Shown: positions 8,805 to 17,798 of the stretch, one piece after another
How positions within the stretch are numbered: position 1 is the first letter of the stretch
Layout of the letters: each line of letters starts with the position of its first letter
Assembly (NCBI RefSeq): GCF_001442535.1
Contig: NZ_CP013141.1
Location: 1,408,372-1,472,371 of the forward strand
Length of the DNA: 64,000 bases
Direction: 5' to 3'
Source of the DNA: Lysobacter antibioticus
GTDB taxonomy: Bacteria > Pseudomonadota > Gammaproteobacteria > Xanthomonadales > Xanthomonadaceae
Notes under the pieces: generated by a model
What the model was told of the DNA's origin: nothing
Databases searched by the model: none
The model's input: the letters and a program-made list of their open reading frames with translations, nothing else
Made by a program: the position numbers and the translations under genes

Positions 8805-9436
8805 GCGCCCCCCTGCGCATCGCCCTCGCCGACGACCAGATGCTGGTGCGCGCCGGCCTGCGCGCCCTGCTCGAACGCCTGGGCCTGAGCATCGCCTTCG
8901 AGGCCGACGACGGCCAGGCCCTGCTCGACCGCCTCGCCGACACCCCGGTCGACGTGATCCTCAGCGACATCCGCATGCCCGGCCTCGACGGCATCGACGC
9001 CCTGCTGCGCCTGCGCGCACGCGGCGACCGCACCCCGGTGCTGCTGCTGACCACCTTCGACGACAGCGAGCTGCTGCTGCGCGCGACCGAGGCCGGCGCG
9101 CAGGGCTTCCTGCTCAAGGACGCGGCCCCGGAAGACCTGCGCGATGCGATCGTGCGCGTCGCCGCCGGCGAAGTCCTGCTGCAGCCGGTCAGCACCGAGC
9201 CGGTGCGCGCCCGCTACCGCTACCACGCCGACGACGCCCCGCGCGCCTTGTTCACCGAGCGCGAAGTCTCGGTGCTGCGGCTGATGGCCGGCGGTTACTC
9301 CAACAAGGAGATCGCCCGCGCCATGTTCCTGGCCGAGGGCACGGTGAAGAACTACGTCTCGGTGATCCTCGACAAACTCGACACCCGCGATCGTACCCGC
9401 GCGGTGCTGAAGGCGATTACGCTGCGGGTGATTTAG
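8801..9436 (+). CDS. LuxR-family response regulator
   Basis: A 211-residue NarL/FixJ-type regulator. The receiver domain has the acidic pair DD at residues 11-12, phosphoacceptor Asp56 in VILSDIRMPGLDG and the conserved Lys in FLLKD. The C-terminal LuxR HTH reads LTEREVSVLRLMAGG-type (here FTEREVSVLRLMAGGYSNKEIA), then LAEGTVKNYVSVILDKLDTRDR. It is coupled to the kinase at 7698 and is its cognate partner by position. The target genes are not evident; the divergent membrane-protein gene at 6824-7537 is a candidate. Five bases after the stop a GGGAATC array begins. Confidence 0.93.
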   Translation: MSAPLRIALADDQMLVRAGLRALLERLGLSIAFEADDGQALLDRLADTPVDVILSDIRMPGLDGIDALLRLRARGDRTPVLLLTTFDDSELLLRATEAGAQGFLLKDAAPEDLRDAIVRVAAGEVLLQPVSTEPVRARYRYHADDAPRALFTEREVSVLRLMAGGYSNKEIARAMFLAEGTVKNYVSVILDKLDTRDRTRAVLKAITLRVI

Positions 9437-9440
9437 GGGC

Positions 9441-9482
9441 GGGAATCGGGAATCGGGAATCGGGAATCGGGAATCGGGAATC
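9441..9482 (+). repeat. GGGAATC heptamer tandem array (6 units)
   Basis: Six perfect tandem copies of the 7-mer GGGAATC start 5 bp after the response regulator stop codon. Runs of three G separated by 4 nt fit the G-quadruplex pattern on the coding strand, so both DNA and the 3' end of the mRNA could fold. GGGNATC repeats are known to be enriched in Xanthomonas. Confidence 0.9.
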
Positions 9483-9526
9483 GTAGAAGCGCATCACGAT
9501 GGCATGGGGTTGGCAAGCGCTTCCGA

Positions 9527-10180
<654 letters not shown>

Positions 10181-10215
10181 GCCTCATTGCCCGGACGAAA
10201 CTTTTTCGCCCCGGA

Positions 10216-10242
10216 CGTCACACGGCGACCCGCTGGATCGTC
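10216..10242 (+). promoter_or_regulatory. Candidate ECF41 (SigJ) promoter upstream of the CMD gene
   Basis: The sequence CGTCACA (10216-10222), 16 nt, then CGTC (10239-10242) lies about 40 bp before the CMD start codon. The published ECF41 promoter, as I recall it, is TGTCACA with about 16 nt to CGTC, so only one base differs. The next gene but one encodes an ECF41-type sigma factor, which supports the call. Confidence 0.65.
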
Positions 10243-10284
10243 GAACCGGTATAAGCCACTGAATCACCCACCGGAGACCGCCCC

Positions 10285-10716
10285 ATGAGCACCACCGCCC
10301 CGATCAAATACGAACGCGAAATTCCCGAGATCCTGGCCCAGCTCGGCCAAGTCGAGGCCGCCGTCGCCGGCCTGGGCCTGGCCAAACCGATCTATCACCT
10401 GATCAAGCTGCGCGCCTCGCAGATCAACGGCTGCGCCTTCTGCGTCAAGATGCATCTGCGCGAGGCCCGCGCCGACGGCGAAAGCAACGATCGCCTCGAC
10501 CGCCTGGTGGTCTGGCGCCATGTCGCCGACTTCAGCGCCGCCGAACGCGCCGCTCTGGCCTGGACCGAAGCCCTGACCACGCTCGACGAGCACACCGACT
10601 ACGGCGCGTTGCGCGAAGCCCTGCGCGAGCACTACAGCGAGCAGCTGATCGGCGCGATGTCCGCGGCAGTGGCGATGATCAATCTGTGGAACCGGTTGCA
10701 GGTGTCCAAGCACTGA
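10285..10716 (+). CDS. Carboxymuconolactone decarboxylase family / AhpD-like protein
   Basis: A 143-residue all-alpha protein with the motif INGCAFCVKMH: Cys50, Cys53 and His57 form the CxxC...H active site of AhpD-like alkylhydroperoxidase proteins. By family it would act in peroxide or thiol redox chemistry in the cytosol; the decarboxylase name is historical and the CxxC points to AhpD. It sits 79 bp upstream of the SigJ-type sigma factor gene on the same strand. ECF41 sigma factors are typically encoded beside, and control, CMD-like genes, and a fitting promoter lies upstream. Identification is firm. Confidence 0.92.
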   Translation: MSTTAPIKYEREIPEILAQLGQVEAAVAGLGLAKPIYHLIKLRASQINGCAFCVKMHLREARADGESNDRLDRLVVWRHVADFSAAERAALAWTEALTTLDEHTDYGALREALREHYSEQLIGAMSAAVAMINLWNRLQVSKH

Positions 10717-10795
10717 GGCCCGCGATCCCGCGCATACTCGCCACCCCCATCGCCGCAAGACGCGGGCGCGCAGCGCCCGCCCCCCGAACCGACTC

Positions 10796-11683
10796 ATGAA
10801 CGCTTCCGACGACTCCCAACTGTTCGCGCAATCGGCGCCGATGCTGATCGGCCTGGCCTACCGCATCCTCGGCTCGCGCGCCGATGCCGAAGACGCGGTC
10901 CAGGACACCTTCCTGAAATGGCAGGACGCCGACCGCAGCAACATCGACAACCCCGCTGCCTGGCTGACCACCGCCTGCACCCGTCGCTGCATCGACCTGC
11001 TGCGCTCGGCGCATCGCACCCGCGTCGACTACGTCGGCTCCTGGCTGCCCGAGCCGATCCAGACCGCCGCGGCCGAACGTCCCGACGAACAGCTGTCGCT
11101 GGCCTCGTCGCTGTCGACCGCGTTCCTGCTGCTGCTCGAACGGCTGACCCCGAAGGAGCGCGCGGCCTACCTGCTGCATGAGATCTTCGAGCAGTCCTAC
11201 GCCGACGTCGCCCGCACCCTGGAGATCGAGGAAGCCGCCTGCCGCAAGCTGGTCCAGCGTGCGCGCGCCAACGTCGAGCAGGAGAAAGTCCGCCACGTCA
11301 CCCCGGCCGAGCAGCAGGACCAGTTGCTGGCCGCATTCGAGACCGCCCTGACCGAGGGCCGCACCGCGCCCCTCGCCGCCTTGCTGTCCGAACAGATCAC
11401 CCTGCGCGCCGACGGCGGCGGCAAGGTCAGCGCGGCGGCGGAAGCGCTGCACGGCCATGACGCGGTGCTGGGTTTCATCGAACGCATCCTGCACCCGGCC
11501 TGCCGCAACGACCGCTGGACCTTCGTCGACCTCAACGGCTCGCGCGGCGTGATCCTCGAACGCGAGGGCCGCATCGAAGCCGCGGTGAGCTTCGGCTACG
11601 ACGAAGACGACCGTCTGCGCGACATCTTCATCATGCGCAACCCCGACAAGCTGGCACGGCTGGAGGCGGTGAAGATTCGTTGA
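10796..11683 (+). CDS. sigJ: ECF41-type RNA polymerase sigma factor SigJ with C-terminal SnoaL-like domain
   Basis: A 295-residue sigma-70 family factor. Region 2 is at about residues 10-75 (IGLAYRILGSRADAEDAVQDTFLKW), region 4 at about 105-160, and a SnoaL_2-like extension runs from about 175 to the end. Two ECF41 signature motifs are seen in the extension: DGGGK at 206-210 and NPDKL at 282-286. In this group the extension acts in place of a separate anti-sigma factor, tuning activity from inside the protein. No anti-sigma gene is adjacent, as expected. The upstream CMD gene and its promoter-like site are the likely target. A GGGAATC array starts 7 bp after the stop. Confidence 0.93.
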   Translation: MNASDDSQLFAQSAPMLIGLAYRILGSRADAEDAVQDTFLKWQDADRSNIDNPAAWLTTACTRRCIDLLRSAHRTRVDYVGSWLPEPIQTAAAERPDEQLSLASSLSTAFLLLLERLTPKERAAYLLHEIFEQSYADVARTLEIEEAACRKLVQRARANVEQEKVRHVTPAEQQDQLLAAFETALTEGRTAPLAALLSEQITLRADGGGKVSAAAEALHGHDAVLGFIERILHPACRNDRWTFVDLNGSRGVILEREGRIEAAVSFGYDEDDRLRDIFIMRNPDKLARLEAVKIR

Positions 11684-11690
11684 GTGGTTC

Positions 11691-11722
11691 GGGAATCGGG
11701 AATCGGGAATCGGGAATCGGGA
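11691..11722 (+). repeat. GGGAATC heptamer tandem array (4.5 units)
   Basis: A second array of the 7-mer found at 9441, again on the coding strand and beginning 7 bp after a stop codon (sigJ). Four full units and a partial fifth give five G3 runs, enough for a G-quadruplex. Confidence 0.88.
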
Positions 11723-11734
11723 GGCTATCTTCTT

Positions 11735-11762
11735 CCCCCCTTTGTAGAGGGGGGATTTGCTT
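11735..11762. repeat. C/G-run hairpin repeat (AGGGGGG-ATTTGCT family)
   Basis: A run of six C plus T, a short loop, then AGGGGGG followed by ATTTGCTTTT. The same pattern recurs at 14579-14760, 25862-26015 and 27292-27337, always with GGGGGATTTGCT next to the stem. It lies between sigJ and the WYL regulator and could act as a convergent terminator. Confidence 0.6.
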
Positions 11763-11790
11763 TTGATCCGCACGCCCCCAATCCCCACCC

Positions 11791-12489
11791 TCAACCCGAA
11801 TCGCTCGCCGCAACGCCAACCGAACGCAGATAGGCGTCGAGGCCGCGTTCGCGGGTGTCGACGAAGCTCTCGCCGGTGGCGGCGTATTCGACGATGCGGT
11901 CCGGGCGGAAACTGCGGAAATCGGTGCGCAAGCGGCACCAAGCGCCGAGGGTCCAACTGCCGCCCCAGAACGACAGGCAAAGCGGTTCGATTTCGCGTGC
12001 GCTGGCACGGGCCTCGCCGTCGCGGTAGACCACGCGCAGCACGCGCTGGTCGAGCACCGCACCGTGCAGAGCATCGATCAGGCCGCTGGCTTCGATGCGG
12101 TTGTCCAACTGCGGGGCGAAGATGCGGGTGCGGGCGCTGCGCGCGCGCAGCTCCGGCGGCAGCACCGCCTCGATCTTGAGCAGGGCGGCGGTGGCGCCGC
12201 GGCCGAGGCGCTCGCCGCCGAAGGCGCGCACGAAACGCGTGCCGACCACCAGGGCTTCGAGCTCGTCGGGATTGAACATCAGCGGCGGGATGTCCGCGCC
12301 CTTGCGCAGCAGATAGCCGACCCCGGCCTCGCCCTCGATCGGCACGCCGGAGCGTTGCAGATCGGCGACGTCGCGGTAGACCGTGCGCAGCGACACTTCC
12401 AGGGTCTGCGCCAGTTGCTGGGCGGTGATCGCATGGCGGCGTCCGCGCAGGGCATGGATCAGCAGGAACAGGCGGTCGGCGCGGCGCAT
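11791..12489 (-). CDS. YafY-type WYL-domain transcriptional regulator
   Basis: A 232-residue protein. The N-terminal winged HTH is seen in RADRLFLLIHALRGRRHAITAQQLAQTLEVSLRTVYRDVADLQRSGVPI (residues 3-51). A WYL-type ligand-binding domain follows, with RVVYRDGEARASAREIEPLCLSFWGGSWTLGAWCRLRTDFRSFRPDRI. By family it binds DNA as a repressor or activator responding to a small ligand or oligonucleotide. It lies 76 bp downstream of the NIPSNAP-type gene on the same strand and probably belongs to that three-gene cluster, where it may control the two paralogous DUF1579-like genes. Confident family call. Confidence 0.9.
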   Translation of the reverse strand: MRRADRLFLLIHALRGRRHAITAQQLAQTLEVSLRTVYRDVADLQRSGVPIEGEAGVGYLLRKGADIPPLMFNPDELEALVVGTRFVRAFGGERLGRGATAALLKIEAVLPPELRARSARTRIFAPQLDNRIEASGLIDALHGAVLDQRVLRVVYRDGEARASAREIEPLCLSFWGGSWTLGAWCRLRTDFRSFRPDRIVEYAATGESFVDTRERGLDAYLRSVGVAASDSG

Positions 12490-12565
12490 CCGGCATGATC
12501 CCGCGCCGCCGCGCCGGGCTCAAGCGGCGGCGCGGGGTTCGCGGTTCGACCGTCGCTGCCGGCGT

Positions 12566-13810
12566 TCATGCCCGCAGCTCCGAGCGCGCGGTCGGCGCCA
12601 GGCGCAGCAGCCGCGGCGCCTGCTTGAGGTCGCCGAGCATCGCATCGGCCAGCAGCGCGCGCCAACGCGGGTCGCCGTCCAGGGCGGCGGCGTGGGCGCG
12701 CTGCGCGGCTTCGTCGGCATAACGGGCGAACCAGACCAGCACCTGTTCGCCCTCGCGCACCGGCAGGCGCGGATAGCCGTTCGGCGACGGGTCGCTGACA
12801 TAGGTCGCGAGCAGTTCGGCGCCGCCGGCGCCGAGCAAGGGTGCGAAGCGCTGCTCGAACAGCTCGGCGAACCCGTCATCGGCCGGCGCGCCCAGTTCGC
12901 AGAGGCCGATCGCGACCACACCCTCGCCGCTCACGGCGCTGCCGACCGCCGCACGCGCGTTCGGCGCGACCGAGAAACCCGAGCCCGGCCGCACCGGCCG
13001 CAACATCAGCACGTCGTCGTTGTCGAGCAGGGTCGCATTGGCCGCCTCGCGATGGCGCTTCCAGATCGGCCCGCCGTAGAACGCGTCGAGCGAAGCCGCA
13101 CGCAGGGCGTGATCGGGAAAGCCGCGCACCCAGGTGTAGCGATCGGCCTGGTCGAGGTCGCGGAACTGCGCGATCACGTGCATGCCCAGCGCTTCCTGCG
13201 ACTCGATGAATTCGCGCTCGAACAGCTCGATCAGGTCGTCGCGACGGCCCGGCTGCATCCGGTACTGGCGCAACTCGATCACCGCGTCCTCGTGCAGCAA
13301 GCGGCCGTGCTCGTCGCTGCGGTGCATCCACATATGCCAGTTGGTCTCCCAGCTGGCGCCGCCGTCGACCGAGAATTCCTGGTGCCAATGCGCGGTGTTG
13401 GCGCTGATGTCGCTCCACACGAACTTGGCCAGCACCGACCGGCCTTCGTGTTCGAGTTCGCCGTAGAACACCCCGACCCCGTTCTCGTAGCCGCCGACCA
13501 CCGGCGGTTCGAGCACACCGTCGTGGCTGCCGGCCCAGTAGATGCTCCATTGCCGGCGTTCGAGGTTGAACAGGCGCAGGGTCATGCCCTGGAAGCCCTC
13601 TTCCGCCCCGGGCCGGCCCCAATCGGAGACGAAGGCGTCGACGTTGCCGAGCCCGCCGAGCACCGGCGCGCAGGTCTGGGTGGCCAGGAAGATCTGCCAA
13701 TCGTCGGAGCCGGCCAGACGCTCGCGCAAGCGTTCGTTGTGAACCTGCCAACGGCCGTGCAGGAAATCGAAGTCGTGGCGGCCGTCGCCGGCCGTGCTCG
13801 TATCGTTCAT
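12566..13810 (-). CDS. DUF1579-like plus NIPSNAP-domain fusion protein
   Basis: A 414-residue protein with two parts. Residues about 8-150 (GRHDFDFLHGRWQVHNERL...APVLGGLGNVDAF...IYWAGSHDGVLEPPVVG) match the neighbouring gene at 13834-14433. The part from about 160 has the NIPSNAP pattern VIELRQYRMQPGRRDDLIELFEREFIESQEALGMHVIAQFRDLDQADRYTWVRGF, and a second degenerate repeat of it follows to the end. NIPSNAP proteins are ferredoxin-like dimeric barrels of unknown enzymatic role. No signal peptide is seen, so it is cytosolic. The start at 13810 was chosen because the DUF1579-like domain begins directly after it. Function unknown. Confidence 0.8.
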   Translation of the reverse strand: MNDTSTAGDGRHDFDFLHGRWQVHNERLRERLAGSDDWQIFLATQTCAPVLGGLGNVDAFVSDWGRPGAEEGFQGMTLRLFNLERRQWSIYWAGSHDGVLEPPVVGGYENGVGVFYGELEHEGRSVLAKFVWSDISANTAHWHQEFSVDGGASWETNWHMWMHRSDEHGRLLHEDAVIELRQYRMQPGRRDDLIELFEREFIESQEALGMHVIAQFRDLDQADRYTWVRGFPDHALRAASLDAFYGGPIWKRHREAANATLLDNDDVLMLRPVRPGSGFSVAPNARAAVGSAVSGEGVVAIGLCELGAPADDGFAELFEQRFAPLLGAGGAELLATYVSDPSPNGYPRLPVREGEQVLVWFARYADEAAQRAHAAALDGDPRWRALLADAMLGDLKQAPRLLRLAPTARSELRA

Positions 13811-13833
13811 CGCTCGAACCCTCGAAAGTACAC

Positions 13834-14433
13834 TCAGGCCTGCCGCGTCATCCACATGACCCAGTTGGTTTCCCAGGTGCGGCCGTCGTCGGCCGACAAA
13901 GCCTGCTCCCAGCGCACGCTGTCGGCGGTGATCTCCGACCAGGTCGCGCGCGAGGGCAGCATTCGGCCTTCGTGCGCCTCCAGGCCGTGGAATACGCCGA
14001 TGCCGTCGCCGAAGCTACCGCTGAGCGGTGCTTCGAGCACGCCGTCGCGGTCGCTGGCCCAGTACACCTGCCACAGCCTTGTCGCCGGTTGGTACAGGCG
14101 CAGGGCGAAGCCTTCGATGCCGCCGCCCCAGGCGGTGAGGTAGCGGTCGACGCTGCCGAGCCCGCCGAGCACCGGCCGGCATTCGTCGGTGGCGTCGAAC
14201 TCGATCCAGTCGTCGCTGCCGACCAGGCGCTTGGCCAGGCGCCGGTTCTTGACCTGCCAACGGCCGTGATAGAAGTCGAAATCGTGGCGGCCGTCGTGGT
14301 CGGGCGCGGTCGGGCCGCCGCCGGCGGGTGCCGCCGCCGCCTCGCCGAACGGCGCGGCCTGCAGCACCGAACTCATCGCCGCGAGCTGCGCGCTCGCCCC
14401 CAACTGCAGGATCAATCGTCGTTGCCGGTCCAT
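13834..14433 (-). CDS. DUF1579-like protein with N-terminal export signal
   Basis: A 199-residue protein. It begins MDRQRRLILQLGASAQLAAMSS, a twin-Arg-containing hydrophobic leader that could be Sec or weakly Tat type. A domain paralogous to the N-terminal part of the next gene follows: GRHDFDFYHGRWQVKNRRL...RPVLGGLGSVDRYL...VYWASDRDGVLEAPLSGSFGDGIGVF. The end GRTWETNWVMWMTRQ also has a match in the paralogue (ASWETNWHMWMHR). The two genes are 23 bp apart and co-oriented, so one arose by tandem duplication, with export and NIPSNAP parts differing. Function unknown. Confidence 0.75.
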   Translation of the reverse strand: MDRQRRLILQLGASAQLAAMSSVLQAAPFGEAAAAPAGGGPTAPDHDGRHDFDFYHGRWQVKNRRLAKRLVGSDDWIEFDATDECRPVLGGLGSVDRYLTAWGGGIEGFALRLYQPATRLWQVYWASDRDGVLEAPLSGSFGDGIGVFHGLEAHEGRMLPSRATWSEITADSVRWEQALSADDGRTWETNWVMWMTRQA

Positions 14434-14569
14434 CTCGCGCTTCCCCCGTGGCCGCGTCGGGCCAGGCCGTGCCGATCGCACGCCGCCACTGTGCGCGGGG
14501 GCTGCTGCCAGCCTGCTGTCAGCAGGGCCCGGTGAGAGGCGAAAGCACAAGCAAGGGCAAAGGCAGCAA

Positions 14570-14793
<224 letters not shown>

Positions 14794-14811
14794 AGCCCCG
14801 ACCGCCCCGCC

Positions 14812-16266
14812 TCAAACCACCGGGGCCGCCGGGAACACCACCCGCACCTCGAAGCCGCGGCCGGGGCCGCGCGGGTCCTCGGCGCCCCGCTCCAGGCCTT
14901 CGCCGCATTCGATGCGGGCACCGTGGGTCTGGGCGATGCGCGCGACCAGCGACAGGCCGATGCCGCTGCCGCCGTCCGGGCTGCCCGGGGCGCGGTAGAA
15001 GCGGTCGAAGATGCGTTGGCAGTCGTCGACCGCCACGCCGGGGCCGTTGTCGGCGACGCACAACGCAACCGCATCGTCGCCATCGGCGTGGCAGGACACC
15101 GCGATGGTGCCGTCGGCGCCGGCATGGCGCACCGCGTTGTCGATCAGGTTGCGCAGCAGGATGCCGAGCTGGTCGACGTCGCCGAGCAAGCGCGTCGGTT
15201 CGGCGCGCAGCGTGATGCGCTGGCGACGTTCGCGAGCGAGAGTCTCGAAGTCGCGGATCACCAGCACGATCAGGTCGGACAGGTCCAAGGGCGCCAGCCG
15301 CACCGACTCCTCGCCGGCATCGAGCCGGGCCAGGTCCAGCAACTGTTCGGACAGACGCGCACTGCGCTGCACGCCGGCGCGCAAGCGCAGCAGCGCGGCG
15401 TTCTTTTCTTCCAGGGTGTCGGCGCGCAGGGCCAGCTCGGCATGGGTGCTGAGCACCGCCAGCGGCGTACGCAGTTCGTGGGCGGCGTCGGCGATGAAAC
15501 GGCGCTCGTGCTGGACCGCGGTGTCGACGCGTTCGAGCTGGCTGTTGAAGGCGTCGACCAGCGGCCGGAACTCGTTCGGCAACTCGGCGCTCGGCAACGG
15601 CGTCAGATCCAGCGGCGGGCGCTGGCGCAAGGTGTCGCGCAAAGTCGTCAACGGCCGCAGCGAGCGGCCGATCACCATCCACATCGCCAGGCCGAACACC
15701 ACCAGGATCAGCGCCGCGGCCAGCAGGCTGCCGAGGATCCAGCCCTGCAGTTCCTGGATCGCCATCTGCTTGGTACGGCCGACCTGCACCACCAGGCCGC
15801 GCTGGCGGTCGGTGAGGCTGTAGACCTGCCAGCGCTCGCCATGGATCTCGCGGCGGGCGAAGCCGTCGCGGAAGTCCGGCTTCAACGGTTCCAGCGGCGC
15901 GGCCGCCGAATACACCACGTTGCGGCCCTGCGCCCACACCTGGAAGCTCATCTTGCGATCGGCGGCAACCGGCACGGTGACCCGCTTCGGGTCGCGCGAG
16001 GGCAGCCGCTCCAAGCCTTCCGGCATCGACGCCAGCACCTGCTCGGCGATCTCGCGCAGCGAGTTGTCGAGAAAACCGGTGTGCTCGCGGCCGAGCTGCC
16101 AGATCTGGCAGCCCATCCAAACGAACCAGGCCAGCAGCACGCTCTTGATCAGGACGAAGGTCAGCCGCCAACGCAACGAGCGCGTGCCGCGGCAACGTTT
16201 GTCGGCGACCGCCGCGGGCGCGGCCGGTGCAGGCGTAGCGGGTGCAGGCGCAGCGGGCGCGCTCAT
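14812..16266 (-). CDS. EnvZ/QseC-type sensor histidine kinase
   Basis: A 484-residue kinase. An Ala/Pro-rich cytosolic N-tail (1-30) precedes TM1 at about 36-56 (FVLIKSVLLAWFVWMGC), a periplasmic domain of about 120 residues, TM2 at about 176-198 and a HAMP region. The phosphoacceptor block is FIADAAHELRTPLAVL with His263. The ATPase domain shows N (NLIDNAVRHA), G1 (ADNGPGV) and G2 (GGSGIGLSLV) boxes. Its start overlaps the stop of the response regulator gene by ATGA, so the pair is coupled. The QseC-like arrangement suggests sensing of an envelope or external cue; the signal is unknown. Confidence 0.92.
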   Translation of the reverse strand: MSAPAAPAPATPAPAAPAAVADKRCRGTRSLRWRLTFVLIKSVLLAWFVWMGCQIWQLGREHTGFLDNSLREIAEQVLASMPEGLERLPSRDPKRVTVPVAADRKMSFQVWAQGRNVVYSAAAPLEPLKPDFRDGFARREIHGERWQVYSLTDRQRGLVVQVGRTKQMAIQELQGWILGSLLAAALILVVFGLAMWMVIGRSLRPLTTLRDTLRQRPPLDLTPLPSAELPNEFRPLVDAFNSQLERVDTAVQHERRFIADAAHELRTPLAVLSTHAELALRADTLEEKNAALLRLRAGVQRSARLSEQLLDLARLDAGEESVRLAPLDLSDLIVLVIRDFETLARERRQRITLRAEPTRLLGDVDQLGILLRNLIDNAVRHAGADGTIAVSCHADGDDAVALCVADNGPGVAVDDCQRIFDRFYRAPGSPDGGSGIGLSLVARIAQTHGARIECGEGLERGAEDPRGPGRGFEVRVVFPAAPVV

Positions 16267-16928
16267 GCCGCCCCCGCGCCGACGCGATAGCCGTAGCCGT
16301 GCACGGTCACGATCAGGTGTTCGCCGAGTTTGCGCCGCAGCTGGTGCACGTACACCGCGATGGTGTTGCTTTCGATGGTGCCGGAGCTGCCGTACACGGC
16401 TTCCTCAAGTTGCTCGCGAGTGACCACCCGGCCCTGGCGTTCGAGCAACAGCATCAGGGTGCGGAACTCGTGCCCGCTCAGCGCGACCGGTTCGCCGTCG
16501 CGGGTGACCAGGCGCCGCGCAGGGTCGAGCACCACCGTGCCGCAGCTCAGCACCGGCGAGACCCGGCCCTGGCTGCGCCGCATCACCGCGCGCAAGCGCG
16601 CGCACAACTCGTCGAGCTGGAAAGGTTTGACGATGTAGTCGTCGGCGCCGGCATCGAGCCCGGCGATGCGTTCGCTGAGCTTGTCGCGCGCGGTCACGAT
16701 CAGCACCGGGGTGGCGTCGTACCGGCCGCGCAAAGTCGCCAGCACGCCCAGGCCGCTGCCGCCGGGCAGGCCGAGATCGAGCAGGACCGCGTCGAAGTCG
16801 TGATCGACCAAGGCAGTCTTCGCCAAGGGCGCATCGGCGACCCAATCGACGCGCCAACCGTCGTGTATCAGGCCTGCGCGCACCGCCTCGGCGAGCATCG
16901 CGTCGTCTTCCACCAGCAGGATGTTCAT
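16263..16928 (-). CDS. OmpR/QseB-family response regulator
   Basis: A 221-residue regulator beginning MNILLVEDDAMLAEAV. The receiver has acidic residues at 8-9, phosphoacceptor Asp51 in AVLLDLGLPGGSGL, and the conserved Lys in YIVKPF. The C-terminal OmpR-type winged helix has LSGHEFRTLMLLLERQGRVVTREQLEEAVY and IAVYVHQLRRKLGEHLIVTVHGYGYRV. The start at 16928 was taken since upstream residues in the open frame are not part of the receiver fold. It is the first gene of a two-gene operon with the kinase. The cognate pair is certain; the regulon is not known from this sequence. Confidence 0.94.
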   Translation of the reverse strand: MNILLVEDDAMLAEAVRAGLIHDGWRVDWVADAPLAKTALVDHDFDAVLLDLGLPGGSGLGVLATLRGRYDATPVLIVTARDKLSERIAGLDAGADDYIVKPFQLDELCARLRAVMRRSQGRVSPVLSCGTVVLDPARRLVTRDGEPVALSGHEFRTLMLLLERQGRVVTREQLEEAVYGSSGTIESNTIAVYVHQLRRKLGEHLIVTVHGYGYRVGAGAA

Positions 16929-17235
16929 GCCTCGCCTTGCGTCACCTTGTCGCATCGCCGGCCGCACAGTGCGCCGGCACGATTAAAAACTTCTTAAAGG
17001 CAGGCGCGCAGGATGCGCTGCACCCCCGGTACGGAGCCTCGCCATGCTCGCCCCGCCGTTCTTCGCCGCCGCTGTCGGCGCCTCGCGCGCGCCGCTGACG
17101 ACGATGCTACCCCCGCCGGCGCGGATCGACGCGCCCGCACCCGCGTCCGCACCGCCGCCGCGACGACGACGACGCGGCACCGATGCCCCTGCCCGTACCG
17201 CCTCCTCCCCCTCCCTCTCCCGGAATCCGCTGCCC

Positions 17236-17772
17236 ATGAAGCCCCAGCTAGCCGCCCCCGACCCATCCGCCCTCGCGCCCAGGACCTTGGCCGGCCTCGT
17301 GGTCCGCCCGGTGGTCCGCGACGACGCCGCCGTGCTGATCGAGCTGTGCAACGAACACGCCGAGCAGCTCGCCCTCGAGCGCCGGCCCTACGGCCCGCCG
17401 CGCAGCGATGCGCTGGAGCTGATGGAAGTGCTGTTCGAGCCGCCGTTCGGCGCCTGGGCCTGGATCGCCGAAGTCGACGGCCTGCACGTCGGCTACGCCA
17501 GCGCCACCGCCGGTTTCTCGATGCTCGAACGCGCCTATTGCCTGCAGCTCGACGACCCTTACCTGCGCGCACCCTGGCGCGATCGCGGCATCGAGGCCGA
17601 ACTGTTCCGCCACGCGCTCGATGCCGCGCGCCGCTTCGGCTGCCTCAACCTGCAATGCCAGTCGCCGCTGTGGAGCGACGCCGCGCGCGGGCTGGAAGCG
17701 CCGGTGCGTGCGCTGCGCATGGACGCGATGCGCTACGTGGTGCGGATGGAAAACGAGACCGCCGAGGCCTGA
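17236..17772 (+). CDS. GNAT-type N-acetyltransferase
   Basis: A 178-residue protein. Residues about 20-160 follow the GNAT pattern: LVVRPVVRDDAAVLIELCNEH, a central WAWIAEVDGLHVGYASAT strand pair, YCLQLDDPYLRAPWRDRGIEAELFRHALDAARRFGC as the acetyl-CoA-binding motif A (here RDRGIEAEL rather than the usual Q/RxxGxG/A), and C-terminal strands. The open frame extends upstream through a Pro/Arg-rich stretch that does not look coding, so the ATG at 17236 was chosen. Substrate unknown. It converges on dinB with 26 bp between stops. Confidence 0.75.
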   Translation: MKPQLAAPDPSALAPRTLAGLVVRPVVRDDAAVLIELCNEHAEQLALERRPYGPPRSDALELMEVLFEPPFGAWAWIAEVDGLHVGYASATAGFSMLERAYCLQLDDPYLRAPWRDRGIEAELFRHALDAARRFGCLNLQCQSPLWSDAARGLEAPVRALRMDAMRYVVRMENETAEA

Positions 17773-17798
17773 GCCTGGAGCGCGTATCGGCTGCGCCC

